DNA of 64,000 nt from Verrucomicrobiales bacterium (GCA_002721895.1 PBLV01000011.1:95069-159068); one strand, 5' to 3'. Shown: positions 36,750 to 46,339, counted from the stretch's first letter. Notes: generated by a model not told the origin, from the sequence alone. Numbers and translations: made by a program.

Positions 36750-36792
36750 GGTAAAAATATCTCCTTTTTAAAAAATTCCGACGCGCCCCGGT

Positions 36793-37230
36793 TTAAAACG
36801 GCACATCATCATCCTCCGGCATCGATCCGCCACCGCCGCCCTGCACCGGCGCCGAGGGCGCATCCGGCTGCGAATATCCGCCACCGCCGCTGTCGCCACG
36901 GGAATCCAAAAATTGAAAATTCTCCAAGATCACGCCCAGCTTGCTGCGTTTTTGGCCAGTCTGCTTGTCGTCCCACTGGTCAAGTTTCAACCGGCCTTCG
37001 ACCATCACAGGGCGACCCTTCTTCAGGTACTGGCCGATCGTCTCCGCTTGGCGTCCAAACGCATCCACATCCACAAAGGTCGTCTCTTCCTGCGGCTGAC
37101 CTTCCTTGTTGGTCCAGCGGCGGTTTACGGCCAAGCCCAGCTTGGCGATTGCCGTACCACCGGAAGTGTACCGCACCTCGGGATCCCGCGTCAGGTTCCC
37201 CATCAGAATGACCTTGTTGTAGTTGGGCAT
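36793..37230 (-). CDS. ssb: single-stranded DNA-binding protein
   Basis: 145 residues. OB-fold N-terminus: NYNKVILMGNLTRDPEVRYT, a RRWTNKEGQPQEETTFVDV stretch and GRPVMVEGRLKLDQW. A Gly/Ser-rich linker leads to the acidic tip DDDVPF, which binds partner proteins. It lies 6 nt after rpsF, in the usual rpsF-ssb order. Confidence 0.95.
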   Translation of the reverse strand: MPNYNKVILMGNLTRDPEVRYTSGGTAIAKLGLAVNRRWTNKEGQPQEETTFVDVDAFGRQAETIGQYLKKGRPVMVEGRLKLDQWDDKQTGQKRSKLGVILENFQFLDSRGDSGGGGYSQPDAPSAPVQGGGGGSMPEDDDVPF

Positions 37231-37236
37231 AACGGT

Positions 37237-37545
37237 CTAAGCCGCAGCGGCCTCAGCCGAAGCCGTGGCGCGCGTGATTTGCGCGCGGAAAACATCGCCG
37301 CTCTCCTTAAACGCGATTTTCAATTCGTCCAGCACGGCAGGCTCCAGGCTGAAGAGCAGGTTTACATAGAAACCGCCCGTGTGCTTCTTGTCAGCCACGC
37401 GCGAAAACTGGCGGCGGTCCATCTTCTGTTCCGCGCTCACCTTGCCGCCAGCTTTCACGATCAGCGCCTTCACGGTGTCAATCACCTTGGGAGCACTGTC
37501 CGCCCCGGCGGTGTCCAAAATAAATAGTCCCTCGTATTCTCTCAC
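37237..37545 (-). CDS. rpsF: 30S ribosomal protein S6
   Basis: 102 residues. YEGLFILDTAGADSAPKV at the start, then RQFSRVADKKHTGGFYVNLLFSLEP, in the expected positions of S6. S6 binds S18 in the small subunit. It overlaps pth by 4 nt, so there is no separate S6:S18 leader region upstream. Confidence 0.93.
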   Translation of the reverse strand: MREYEGLFILDTAGADSAPKVIDTVKALIVKAGGKVSAEQKMDRRQFSRVADKKHTGGFYVNLLFSLEPAVLDELKIAFKESGDVFRAQITRATASAEAAAA

Positions 37546-38177
37546 TCTGTCTCTTCCGTTTCGTCCGTTGTCTCCTGCTTTTCCTTCACGGGCGGAATTG
37601 CCGGCCCGTTAAAGTCATTCATGGCCTTCTGCACGCCGCAGCACAACCAGCATTCTGCCTGATCGGCTGAGCGATCCAAGGCCTTTCCCACGACGCTTGC
37701 CTCGTCGCCGTCAAAGGCACCCAGCACATGGCTGCTCAACTCCCCGCCGCCGTGGGACGGCTTGCCAATGCCCACCCGCTGCCGGGCAAATCCATTTCCG
37801 GCTAGGTTCAACTCGATGGACTCGAGCCCGTGATGACCGCCGCTGCCACCACGCGGCCGAAGCCGCAGTTCGCCGAGCGGGAGATTCACATCATCCACTA
37901 CGACCAGCAATTGGTCGAGCCCAATTTTATAAAATCCCGCCAACGGCCCCACCGATTCACCGCTCAGGTTCATGTAGGTCTGCGGCTGGCACAACAACAC
38001 GCGCCGACCGCCCACCTCGGCGCGGGCCAAGCGCGCCTTGAATTTCTTTTCGTCCGTCCAGTCCGCACGCCACCGTGCTGCCAGCCGATCCAAGACCATG
38101 AAGCCCGCGTTGTGGCGCGTGCCGGTGTACCGGTCGCCGGGATTGCCCAAACCCACGATGAGATGCCACGAATCCAT
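37542..38177 (-). CDS. pth: peptidyl-tRNA hydrolase
   Basis: 211 residues. LIVGLGNPGDRYTGTRHNAGF contains the catalytic His22. QPQTYMNLSGESV, a VVVDDVNLPLGELRLR stretch and GGHHGLESI follow in order. It recycles peptidyl-tRNA. The C-terminal ~20 residues are Lys/Glu/Thr-rich. It lies between rplY and rpsF, as in many bacteria. Confidence 0.94.
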   Translation of the reverse strand: MDSWHLIVGLGNPGDRYTGTRHNAGFMVLDRLAARWRADWTDEKKFKARLARAEVGGRRVLLCQPQTYMNLSGESVGPLAGFYKIGLDQLLVVVDDVNLPLGELRLRPRGGSGGHHGLESIELNLAGNGFARQRVGIGKPSHGGGELSSHVLGAFDGDEASVVGKALDRSADQAECWLCCGVQKAMNDFNGPAIPPVKEKQETTDETEETE

Positions 38178-38204
38178 GGCGGGGCGTCCCGCGCAAAGCG
38201 ATGC

Positions 38205-38876
38205 TTACTCGCCTTCCTTGGCCTCGCCGCCACCTTCGGCAGAGGCACTTCCCTCGCCCTCGGCGGTTTCGCCTTCGGCGCCTTCCTCGCCTTCCTCGTC
38301 TTCTGTTCCCACAGCCACGGTGCGGGGCTTGGCAACAGAAAAGACCGGGTTGTCGTCATTGGCCAAAATTTCAACGCCCTCGGGCACATTCAGTTCCTTG
38401 ACGTGAAGGGTGTGGCCGACATCCAGCTCGCTCACGTCCACATGCAGCACATCCGGGATATTCTCGGGCAGGCCACGCAGGCGAATCCGGAAAAGAACAT
38501 GCTCCAAGAGCCCACCGCCGACCTTCACGCCCACGGCCTCGCCATCGGCCGCAATGGGCACGAACACTGTCACCGGCTGGTCGGCCTTTACGGAGTGCAG
38601 GTCGATGTGCAGGTATTCCCCGGAAAGCGGGTGATACTGTACCTCCTTCAGGAGCGCCAAGCTCGTCTTCCCATCGCAGGCCAAGTCAAACAAAAGCGCC
38701 TCGGAAGTCGCCTTCTTCACCAAGGTTACGAACGCTTTGGTGTCAATCTCCACGTCGCTCGTGTCGGATCCAGAGCCATACAAGACCGCCGGGATCCGGC
38801 CATCTGCCCGCAACCGCTTCACTGCGTTGCGCTTCTTTGCCGTGCGCGGAAACGCCTCCAATGCCACTGTTTTCAT
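38205..38876 (-). CDS. rplY: 50S ribosomal protein L25/general stress protein Ctc
   Basis: 223 residues. It has the N-terminal 5S RNA-binding domain (about 1-95: KRLRADGRIPAVLYG, YHPLSGEYLHIDLH) and the C-terminal TL5-type beta domain (about 96-185: VDVSELDVGHTLHVKELNVP). Residues ~187-223 are an added Glu/Gly/Ala-rich acidic tail. It is preceded by prs (14 nt) and followed by pth, the common prs-ctc-pth order. Confidence 0.93.
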   Translation of the reverse strand: MKTVALEAFPRTAKKRNAVKRLRADGRIPAVLYGSGSDTSDVEIDTKAFVTLVKKATSEALLFDLACDGKTSLALLKEVQYHPLSGEYLHIDLHSVKADQPVTVFVPIAADGEAVGVKVGGGLLEHVLFRIRLRGLPENIPDVLHVDVSELDVGHTLHVKELNVPEGVEILANDDNPVFSVAKPRTVAVGTEDEEGEEGAEGETAEGEGSASAEGGGEAKEGE

Positions 38877-38890
38877 CGTAAATCTTCCCG

Positions 38891-39835
38891 TTAACCAATT
38901 CGCACCCCGTCGAACTCGAACAAGCTCGTCACCGAGGAATTCGTGTGAATCCGCTGGATAGCCTCGCCCAAGAGTTTGGCCACCGAGAGCGTGGTAACTT
39001 TCACGCCCTTGAATTCGGGGCGGGGGACACTATCAGTTGTAATCAGTTCGTCAATATTCGATTTTCGCAATCTTTGCACCCCCTGATCGCTCAGGACAGC
39101 GTGGGAAACACACGCAATAATCCGCTTGGCTCGACGCCGGCGCAGCAGTTTTGCCGCGGTGACCAAGGTGCCAGCCGTCTCCGTCAAGTCATCCACCAAC
39201 AGTACCGTTTTCCCGTTCACATTGCCGATCACCGATACCGTCTCCACTTCCGTGTCGCTCATGCGCCGCTTGGCAACAATAGCAAGACTTGCATGCAGCA
39301 TCTGGGAATACGCATGCGCCATCTTGATGCCTCCCACATCTGGGCTTACCACCGCCAAGTCGCCCAGCTCCTTTTGCTTAAGGTAATCATAGATCACCGG
39401 CGCCGCGTAGAGATGATCCACCGGGATATCAAAAAATCCCTGAATCTGCTGCGCATGCAAATCCATCGTCAACACCCGGTTTGCCCCTGCCGCAACAAGC
39501 AGGTTGGCCACTAGTTTCGCGCTGATGGGAACTCGCGGCTGATCCTTGCGGTCCTGCCGTGCATAGCCGTAGAAAGGAATGACCGCCGTGATCCGGCTTG
39601 CGCTGGCCCGCCGTAACGCATCGATCATGATGAAAAGCTCCATCATGTTCTGGTTCACCGGTGGCGAGGTCGACTGCACCACAAAGACGTCCTCCCCTCG
39701 CACATTCTCCTCGATCTTCGCGAACGTCTCACCGTTCGGAAAATCCCGGAGCAAACACCTCCCCAACGGAACCCCTACGGCTTCGCATATGGATTCCGCC
39801 AGTTGCTTGTTTGATCTGCCCGAGAAAATTTTCAC
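38891..39835 (-). CDS. prs: ribose-phosphate pyrophosphokinase
   Basis: 314 residues, the usual length. It makes PRPP from ribose 5-phosphate and ATP. Motifs: NGETFAKIEENVRGEDVFVVQS, FYGYARQDRKDQPR, VVSPDVGGIKMAHAYS and the PRPP loop VDDLTETAGTLV. It heads the minus-strand cluster running to ompH, with about 105 nt of gene-free sequence before purE. Confidence 0.95.
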   Translation of the reverse strand: MKIFSGRSNKQLAESICEAVGVPLGRCLLRDFPNGETFAKIEENVRGEDVFVVQSTSPPVNQNMMELFIMIDALRRASASRITAVIPFYGYARQDRKDQPRVPISAKLVANLLVAAGANRVLTMDLHAQQIQGFFDIPVDHLYAAPVIYDYLKQKELGDLAVVSPDVGGIKMAHAYSQMLHASLAIVAKRRMSDTEVETVSVIGNVNGKTVLLVDDLTETAGTLVTAAKLLRRRRAKRIIACVSHAVLSDQGVQRLRKSNIDELITTDSVPRPEFKGVKVTTLSVAKLLGEAIQRIHTNSSVTSLFEFDGVRIG

Positions 39836-39940
39836 GTTACAAAGGCGACGGGCCAGTAACTAACCCCCGCCCCGGCGGCAAACCAGCAAAAAAAGATAAT
39901 ATGCTGCGGAAAAGTGAACCGCGCGGCGTTCTGGAAAAAT

Positions 39941-40444
39941 CTAGGCTCCCTCAATATCCTGCTTGGCCTCGCCATCCGCCGTCTGCTTGGCGCGGAAAGC
40001 CTCATATGCCTCACGATATTTCGGGTACTTGTTGCCGAGTATGGCCGCGGCCAACAAGGCGGCATTTTTCGCGCCGGGCTTGCCCACCGCCAAGGTACCG
40101 ACCGGCACGCCACCGGGCATCTGCACCATCGACAACAGTGAATCCAGACCCTCCGTGCTCCACGCTTTCATGGGCACACCCAGAACCGGCAGGGGCGTCA
40201 TGGCCGCCGTAACCCCGGCTAGGTGGGCCGCGCCCCCGGCCGCCGCGATGATCACTTCCATGCCATTCTCGTTCGACGCCTGCACCCAACGGTGCAGCAG
40301 GTCCGGCGTTCGATGCGCCGAGATGACCTTGGCCTCATAGGGCACACCCAGCTCCTTGAGCTGATTTACACAATTCTCCATCACGGCCCAGTCCGAGTGA
40401 CTGCCCATGATCACGCCAACCAACGGTTTTTCCTGTTCGCTCAT
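39941..40444 (-). CDS. purE: N5-carboxyaminoimidazole ribonucleotide mutase
   Basis: 167 residues from ATG 40444 (MSEQEKPLVGV). GSHSDWAVM, ISAHRTPDLL and AAGGAAHLAG are the PurE class I signatures, and GVPVGTLAVGKPGAKNA closes the active site. It isomerises N5-CAIR to CAIR in purine synthesis. purK is not adjacent. The last ~20 residues are a charged tail. Confidence 0.94.
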   Translation of the reverse strand: MSEQEKPLVGVIMGSHSDWAVMENCVNQLKELGVPYEAKVISAHRTPDLLHRWVQASNENGMEVIIAAAGGAAHLAGVTAAMTPLPVLGVPMKAWSTEGLDSLLSMVQMPGGVPVGTLAVGKPGAKNAALLAAAILGNKYPKYREAYEAFRAKQTADGEAKQDIEGA

Positions 40445-40495
40445 AGAGGCGCGCAACGTACCCCACTCTCCGCCAACCGCTCAACCCTCAACTTT

Positions 40496-41593
40496 TCAGC
40501 CCCCCACCCCAATCGTGAAGGCCGGCGCAATGGTCTTAACATCCCCGGCCTGCAGGTTGAACAATTGATTCAGGAGCATGAACGTGCTCTTGCTCTCTAA
40601 GTCGTTAGCCCGCAGGTAAAACCAACTGCCACGGTACGGCACCGCCAAGAACGCATCCGCCGGACGGCTAGAGGCGGAATGAACTGCGAACAGCCTCCCC
40701 GTCACCTTCGCCCAATCAAATCGATCCCCGCCATCTTCCTGAGTCACCGTTACCAGACCTTTCTTCTCGTGAGCGCCCGGCACGGCAATGTTGTGCGAGA
40801 GGTAAAACATGATGCCCATCATCGAACGGGTCCGCACGGCCACTCCATTAGCCGGCTTGTTCAGGAAATCCGAGGTCAACACCAGTTCCGTGGAATCCTC
40901 CGGCACATCCAGCAGCAGGCACAATTCGCGAAACCGGTCCGCCAATTCCGCGCCGCCTTTAAAGCGCAGCACGAGATTGTGCGACCGGGCGCCGTTTTGG
41001 CCACCGGCCGGTGCCGGCGCAGCCCCCAGTTCCATGGCATCGGCCATCTGTAACTCCCGCAGGATGTCTGCCATGGTGGCAAATTTCTCGTAGCGCGGCG
41101 GCTTGACGGGCGTCGGGCCGCTGGCGTTAGCTGCGTTGTCCAGGTCATTCGCGCGCTCCACGCAGGTACTCATCACCCGCTGCACGCTCCAGCCACTTTG
41201 CGTCAGCGTCAACAAGGCCTCCAGCGGCACCGGCGAGAGCATCTGCTTCAAGAACTGGTTGCCCCGCAAAGGTGTGTAGCTCACCGTCGGATTCTGCTTG
41301 TAGGTCACGGAGCCAGACGGCGTGGTGGTGTCGCTGCCGCCGTTCACCAGCTTCACGCTCGCGCTCAACTCGCTTTCCAATGACGTATTCACCGCCACGT
41401 TGCCCACTTCCAGGAAATACGGATTGTCCCGATAACGCAACCGCACGAGGTTCAGGAGAAACTGCTCATTGAGACTCCGTGAAATGACCTCGTTGTAAAG
41501 TGGATGCGTCCGCCCTACTTCGCTCGGTCCAAACGAATGACACCCCACGCCCAGCAGGACCGCGGCAAGAGATAGAAAAACTTTTTTAAACAT
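40496..41593 (-). CDS. predicted lipoprotein, function unknown
   Basis: 365 residues from ATG 41593 (MFKKVFLSLAAVLLGVGC). The lipobox LGVGC puts the acylated Cys at residue 18. The conserved-looking block is LNEQFLLNLVRLRYRDNPYF (about 41-60), and the rest mixes beta segments with a Pro/Ala/Gly loop (about 190-205). No catalytic motif is visible. It starts 23 nt after the end of the DsbD-like gene. I recognise the general type (lipoproteins of several Gram-negative groups), but not a named function. Confidence 0.7.
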   Translation of the reverse strand: MFKKVFLSLAAVLLGVGCHSFGPSEVGRTHPLYNEVISRSLNEQFLLNLVRLRYRDNPYFLEVGNVAVNTSLESELSASVKLVNGGSDTTTPSGSVTYKQNPTVSYTPLRGNQFLKQMLSPVPLEALLTLTQSGWSVQRVMSTCVERANDLDNAANASGPTPVKPPRYEKFATMADILRELQMADAMELGAAPAPAGGQNGARSHNLVLRFKGGAELADRFRELCLLLDVPEDSTELVLTSDFLNKPANGVAVRTRSMMGIMFYLSHNIAVPGAHEKKGLVTVTQEDGGDRFDWAKVTGRLFAVHSASSRPADAFLAVPYRGSWFYLRANDLESKSTFMLLNQLFNLQAGDVKTIAPAFTIGVGG

Positions 41594-41616
41594 AAGCCAA
41601 CTGCCGTCCAACAAAT

Positions 41617-44600
41617 TCAGTTGGAAGCAGTAGCAGCCGAGACTCCATTCTCCAAGCCCGGATTTCCGGCCGAGCCGCCCGCCACTGAACGGGTCAACGC
41701 CGATAGCAACTCTTCCGCGGTAAACTTCTTGGGCATCACGATGGGATCCCTGCTTTCGTCCGGTGGATACACCAGAACCAAGGGCGGGCCCGCCCGCTGA
41801 AACCGGTTTATCTCAGCCAAGATCACCTCGTCCTTGTCGGTGAAATCCGCCTGCAAGGTAGCCGCACCCAGTTGCGCCAGTTTTCGCCGCACCTTTGGCA
41901 CGTTAATGGCCGTTTTCTCAATGTGCTTGCACGGCGCGCACCAGTCCGCCGTGAAATCCACCAACACCGGCTTGCCCGCGCTCCGAGCCGCCGCCACGGC
42001 CTCTTCACTCCAAGGCGCCCAAGTCAATTCGCCCGCATCTTCCGCGCCTTCAGTTTCCCTGTCCGCCGCCGCAACATCGATAGCCTTCAGCACAATCCCC
42101 GGTGTCAATAGCTCCGGCAAAATCTGCGCCTTCGATTCGAGATTCGGGGAATATACCAGCACCAGGGGCACACCGGGGCGGCCGTGGCTCTTGATGAAAT
42201 CGGCCATCGCCGCGTTCTTGTCCGTGAAATCGCCCTTGAACACCACCGTGCCCGTGGCGGCGATCTTTTCCCGAACTGCGTCCACCTCGATGCTCGTCCG
42301 CTTGTTGGCCTTGCAAGTAAGACACCAATCCGCGGTGAAATCCACCAGCACGGGGTGTCCTGCCTCACGTGCCTCCCTCACAGCTGCCTGACTCCATGGT
42401 TTCCAATCCAGCTTGTCATGGAAAACAAACAGACACGCAGCAGCCGCAGCCGAGGCGCCCGATGCCCCCAGCCAAGCCAAGCCCCGGCGAGCTGTCCCCC
42501 GCTGAATGAATTCCCCGTAGATCCAAGCTGCCATCCCAACCAGCACCAGCAAGAGCCCCACTCGCAATCCGCCGGCATCGTCCAGCTTGCCCGCCGTCAG
42601 CCAAGCCAGCCAAACCGCCGCGGCCAGCATCGGAAAGCCCATCGCTTTTTTAAAGGACTCCATCCACATGCCCGGCTTTGGCAGAAAACGCAGCCAACCC
42701 GGCTTGAAACTCAAGACCACATACGGCAACGCCAAGCCCAAGGCCACCGTGACGAACAGCAATGTCACCACCAGCGCGGGCTGCGTCAGTGCAAACCCAA
42801 TCGCCGTCCCCAACATCGGCGCCAGACAAGGCGTCGCCAAGGCCACCATCAACATGCCGTTAGCAAACGCGCCCAAATTGCCTTCGCGGCCGGCCATTTC
42901 GCCCGCCGCCGCCGAAGCCGCCCCCCCCAGTGTCACCTCAAACACACCAAACAAATTCAGGGCCACAAGCGTCATCAAGACCGTCAGAAACAACAGAAAC
43001 CACTGGTTCTGCATCTGCATGCCCCAAGTCTCCCCGCCCGCTCCCGCGCGCACAGCCAACAGAGCTCCCACCATCACCAGAAATGAAAACACCACACCCA
43101 GTCCGTAAAGAATCCCCATTCGCCGCGCATGCGACGGCGCCTCCTCCCTTTGATTCACGAACCCCATCACCTTCAGCGCAATTACCGGCAGCACGCAGGG
43201 CATCAGGTTTAGAATCAATCCACCCGCGAACGCCAGCAGCAGCATCCCGCCTAACCGGCCCCAGTCCACCGTGGCATACTCGCTGCCCGGCGGAGGCACC
43301 TTGGCGCGCCAGGATTTTATTTCTCCCGCATCCCCCGAAGCCACCCGCTCATCTCCAATATGCAATACCGCCTCAACATTCGCCTCGCCCTGCACACAGG
43401 AGACCTCGCATTCCTGCCAGCTTACCCGCGCCTCCAGCTTCAATTGCCCGGTTTTCAAATCCTTGGCCAATGTCAACGGCACGACCAGCATCACCTCATC
43501 ATGGTAGACATTCTGGCGGAACCCCATTGACTCATACAACTCGTGGCGCGGCCACTCCAACTCCCCCGCAGTCACCCCTTCGGGCAGGTTCCATTTCACC
43601 CCCGGCGCTTCCCCCAAGTCGCCTGGATTCTTCCAAAAGATGTGCCACTTGTCCGGAATCCTGAAACGCACACCTGCCAACACCGTTCCTCCTGCCGTGG
43701 CTTGCTCCGCCTCCAGCACCAAGGTCACCTCAGTTTTGGCCCCCACATTTGGAACGGACGACGGCGGGGATCGTGAGCCACCCGCCCGGGCATGCCACCG
43801 CGCAATTTCAGCCGCATCTCCCGAGGCCTCCGATTCATCCGCCACCAGCAACGCCGCCACCAGTGAAGCCTCCCCTTGAACACAGATTTCCTTGCATTCC
43901 TGCCATTCCACATTCACGCGCAGTTCCAACGGTCCTTCCGGCACATCCGGTGCCAGCTTCAGCTCCGTCAACAACATCACCTCACCGTGGTAACCGTTGA
44001 AATCTTCTCCGCCAAATTTAAACACTTCCGGTTTCGGCCACAGAATTTCCCCCGCATCCACTCCCTTGGGCAGCACCCATGTAAACTGGGGTGGCAAACC
44101 CGGCCCACCTGGGTCCTTGTAGTAAACATGCCACCCATCGGGAATCTTGAACCGCACGCCGGCCATGACCTTCCCTCCTCGCTGAGCTTTTGCCACATCC
44201 AGCACCAAATCCAACTGGGAGGTTTTCGGCCCGCCAAAAGTCAAACTTGGAGCAAGCAGGAAACCACCACCGTTTTTCTCCGCGGCGGCCACCTTTAAAG
44301 TCACCTCATGCCCTGCATCCCCCACGCGCATCACCCCACGAATCTCTGATGGCCATTTTTCCTCCACCGATTCCACCTGTTGCACCAACCGCACAAACCC
44401 ATCGCCCCGTTCCGTCTCCACATCCGCCTGAACCATGTACTCATCCTTCGGGTCCAAGTAGGGGAAAAACTCCACCTTTGCCTCCGTGTCCTCGACCGGC
44501 ACCTTGAAGGCAAGCGGCCTCCAAAAATTCTCCGCCACTTCACCCGACCACTCCGCCTCAATCGGCGGCATTTCCTCCGGAAGCCGTTCGCGCCATTTCT

Positions 44601-45195
44601 CAAACAATGCCGAATTGCTCCCCTTGATCAACTTCCCACCCACAACCAATTCCGCTTCTAATCTCGCCTTGCCCTGCACACATTCCTCGTCCGTACATTC
44701 CAACCACTTGAATTCCCCTTTAAGCTCCTTCATCCCCGGCTCCAGATCCGGGGATAGTTTCAGCGGCACCAGCAGCATCACTTCATGCTCATAAACATAA
44801 GCGATAGACCCGAAGGACGGATGTTTCAAAGGCAATGGCCAGTGGATTTCCCCAGCTGAAATTCCCGTTGGCAAATCCCATTTCACCGATGGCGCCTCCC
44901 CCACGCCACCGTGGTTTACCCAATAGGTATGCCAAGGCTTGGGGATGACCAGGCGCAACCCAGCCCAAACCGTGTCCCCCGGTCGAGCCACCCGATGTTC
45001 CAGTGCCAGCGAAGCCACACTCCTCGCACCCGGCTCCAAAAACAGGTCCTGCGCCGGCAACAATACCGTCATCAAGCCCGCAAGCAACACTCCCGAAAAC
45101 CGGGAATTCAACGAACCCAATCGCAAGAATCCGAGCCCCTTCACTTCAATGACCTTTCCGGATTGCATAGCCTCCCTGATTGTGGACTGAGACAA
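41617..45195 (-). CDS. DsbD-like thiol:disulfide interchange protein with three N-terminal modules and two thioredoxin domains
   Basis: 1192 residues, about twice E. coli DsbD. After an N-terminal hydrophobic segment (about 33-48) there are three related DsbD-N-type modules. Each has a W-H-x-Y/F-W/Y patch and a Cys pair before VQG: Cys167/172, Cys434/438 and Cys596/600. The membrane domain (about 645-925) has the DsbD cysteines in LMPCVLP (667) and ATPCLAP (790). Two thioredoxin-like domains follow: WCLTC (958/961) and WCAPC (1086/1089). DsbD carries electrons from cytoplasmic thioredoxin to periplasmic proteins. The extra modules may serve several periplasmic partners. This is inference. Confidence 0.9.
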   Translation of the reverse strand: MSQSTIREAMQSGKVIEVKGLGFLRLGSLNSRFSGVLLAGLMTVLLPAQDLFLEPGARSVASLALEHRVARPGDTVWAGLRLVIPKPWHTYWVNHGGVGEAPSVKWDLPTGISAGEIHWPLPLKHPSFGSIAYVYEHEVMLLVPLKLSPDLEPGMKELKGEFKWLECTDEECVQGKARLEAELVVGGKLIKGSNSALFEKWRERLPEEMPPIEAEWSGEVAENFWRPLAFKVPVEDTEAKVEFFPYLDPKDEYMVQADVETERGDGFVRLVQQVESVEEKWPSEIRGVMRVGDAGHEVTLKVAAAEKNGGGFLLAPSLTFGGPKTSQLDLVLDVAKAQRGGKVMAGVRFKIPDGWHVYYKDPGGPGLPPQFTWVLPKGVDAGEILWPKPEVFKFGGEDFNGYHGEVMLLTELKLAPDVPEGPLELRVNVEWQECKEICVQGEASLVAALLVADESEASGDAAEIARWHARAGGSRSPPSSVPNVGAKTEVTLVLEAEQATAGGTVLAGVRFRIPDKWHIFWKNPGDLGEAPGVKWNLPEGVTAGELEWPRHELYESMGFRQNVYHDEVMLVVPLTLAKDLKTGQLKLEARVSWQECEVSCVQGEANVEAVLHIGDERVASGDAGEIKSWRAKVPPPGSEYATVDWGRLGGMLLLAFAGGLILNLMPCVLPVIALKVMGFVNQREEAPSHARRMGILYGLGVVFSFLVMVGALLAVRAGAGGETWGMQMQNQWFLLFLTVLMTLVALNLFGVFEVTLGGAASAAAGEMAGREGNLGAFANGMLMVALATPCLAPMLGTAIGFALTQPALVVTLLFVTVALGLALPYVVLSFKPGWLRFLPKPGMWMESFKKAMGFPMLAAAVWLAWLTAGKLDDAGGLRVGLLLVLVGMAAWIYGEFIQRGTARRGLAWLGASGASAAAAACLFVFHDKLDWKPWSQAAVREAREAGHPVLVDFTADWCLTCKANKRTSIEVDAVREKIAATGTVVFKGDFTDKNAAMADFIKSHGRPGVPLVLVYSPNLESKAQILPELLTPGIVLKAIDVAAADRETEGAEDAGELTWAPWSEEAVAAARSAGKPVLVDFTADWCAPCKHIEKTAINVPKVRRKLAQLGAATLQADFTDKDEVILAEINRFQRAGPPLVLVYPPDESRDPIVMPKKFTAEELLSALTRSVAGGSAGNPGLENGVSAATASN

Positions 45196-45261
45196 TCGAT
45201 TTCCCCGACCCTATAGGCGAACGGGAATTCGAGAAAGAGGAAAGTGAACGCCCAGTATCCA

Positions 45262-46308
45262 TCATTCGATAAACTTGGGATTCTTGACACCATATCCGCG
45301 GAAAATCTTTGCGAACTCAAATACCTCCTGGTCCATGCCCGAATGTTTCGGACTGGCCTCGTTGGATCCACTCTTGCTTGGAGGCCTATCCCGATTGGCC
45401 GACCAACATGAAAGCAGGCCTATCTTTTTTTGGTGCGCAAAGGCAAGCACCTCCCGTGCGTTATCTAGGGTGAAAGTCTCCGGCTTCACATCATTGCGCC
45501 CCAGCATGGGCGTCAGCCCAACCATCGCCCAAACCTGCGCATCCGTTTTTCGGACACCGCTCTCGTGATGCAAATCCTTCAACTGGGCGTGCAAGCTGGT
45601 CGCCGCCCGAATTGCGTACGCGCCCATGTCCGTCATCGGCTTCGGTGCGTTTGCCCGCCCGTAATTCATTGCCATGACGTTGACTCCCGAAATCACCACG
45701 CCATGCCGTAAGGCGGAACGCAAGATCCCCATCCCCTCGCGCGTGAGGCCGGAAGGCGAGGCCGGCAATGTAAACCAAACCCGCAACGACCGCTTCGCAC
45801 GGCGTGCCTGTGCCTGCAACCCTGCAATTGCCTGGGACCGGCGCTCGATGGATTTGGGTTCCACCAACCAAAACCCTTCAACATCAAAATCAATGTGAGT
45901 CAACCCATAGGCATCAATCACCATTTGATAAGCAGCCTGCAGTTGCCCGGGTGTCTTGCAGGCGGCAGCCAACTCTGTGCCCGCCGCCCCCCCAAAGGAC
46001 ACCATCACCTCTCCGCCCGCCGCGCGAATGGCATTAATCTCGGGCAAAAGCCACTTTTTGCTCATCAAGTGATACCCTCCCCAACTGGGCGCGGGATTAT
46101 TCGATCCCTTCGCCACAATAAATGCCAGAGTGTAAAACCGAAGCCCTTGTTGCCTCGTCGCCGCCGAGAAATCAAACGTCGGCCAAAGCGTCGCATCAAC
46201 ATAAGGTGCAAAAACCCGCGTGGGCCACGGGTTTGCCCGGCTTGGAGCCGATTGAGGCAAGGCGGCGGAAAGCTTAAAGGCACAAAAACAGGCCAAAAGA
46301 ACTCTCAT
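45262..46308 (-). CDS. glycoside hydrolase family 18-like (chitinase-like) protein
   Basis: 348 residues with a signal peptide (about 1-24). FAPYVDATLWP, GGEVMVSFGGAAG and HIDFDVEG (Asp140, Asp142, catalytic Glu144) follow the GH18 order, and a GVNVMAMNYG strand comes later. It should act on beta-1,4-GlcNAc polymers in the periplasm or outside. The family also includes non-hydrolytic lectins, but the catalytic Glu is retained. It is a single gene, with the inverted repeat at 46340-46404 upstream. Confidence 0.82.
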   Translation of the reverse strand: MRVLLACFCAFKLSAALPQSAPSRANPWPTRVFAPYVDATLWPTFDFSAATRQQGLRFYTLAFIVAKGSNNPAPSWGGYHLMSKKWLLPEINAIRAAGGEVMVSFGGAAGTELAAACKTPGQLQAAYQMVIDAYGLTHIDFDVEGFWLVEPKSIERRSQAIAGLQAQARRAKRSLRVWFTLPASPSGLTREGMGILRSALRHGVVISGVNVMAMNYGRANAPKPMTDMGAYAIRAATSLHAQLKDLHHESGVRKTDAQVWAMVGLTPMLGRNDVKPETFTLDNAREVLAFAHQKKIGLLSCWSANRDRPPSKSGSNEASPKHSGMDQEVFEFAKIFRGYGVKNPKFIE

Positions 46309-46339
46309 GGGGATACTATACCACTGGGAGCAAAGTTAT

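Noticed and set aside
42184..43086. Plus-strand open frame of 300 codons opposite the DsbD membrane domain
   Set aside because: Antisense to the conserved membrane segment, with His/Gln/Arg-rich sequence and no motif.
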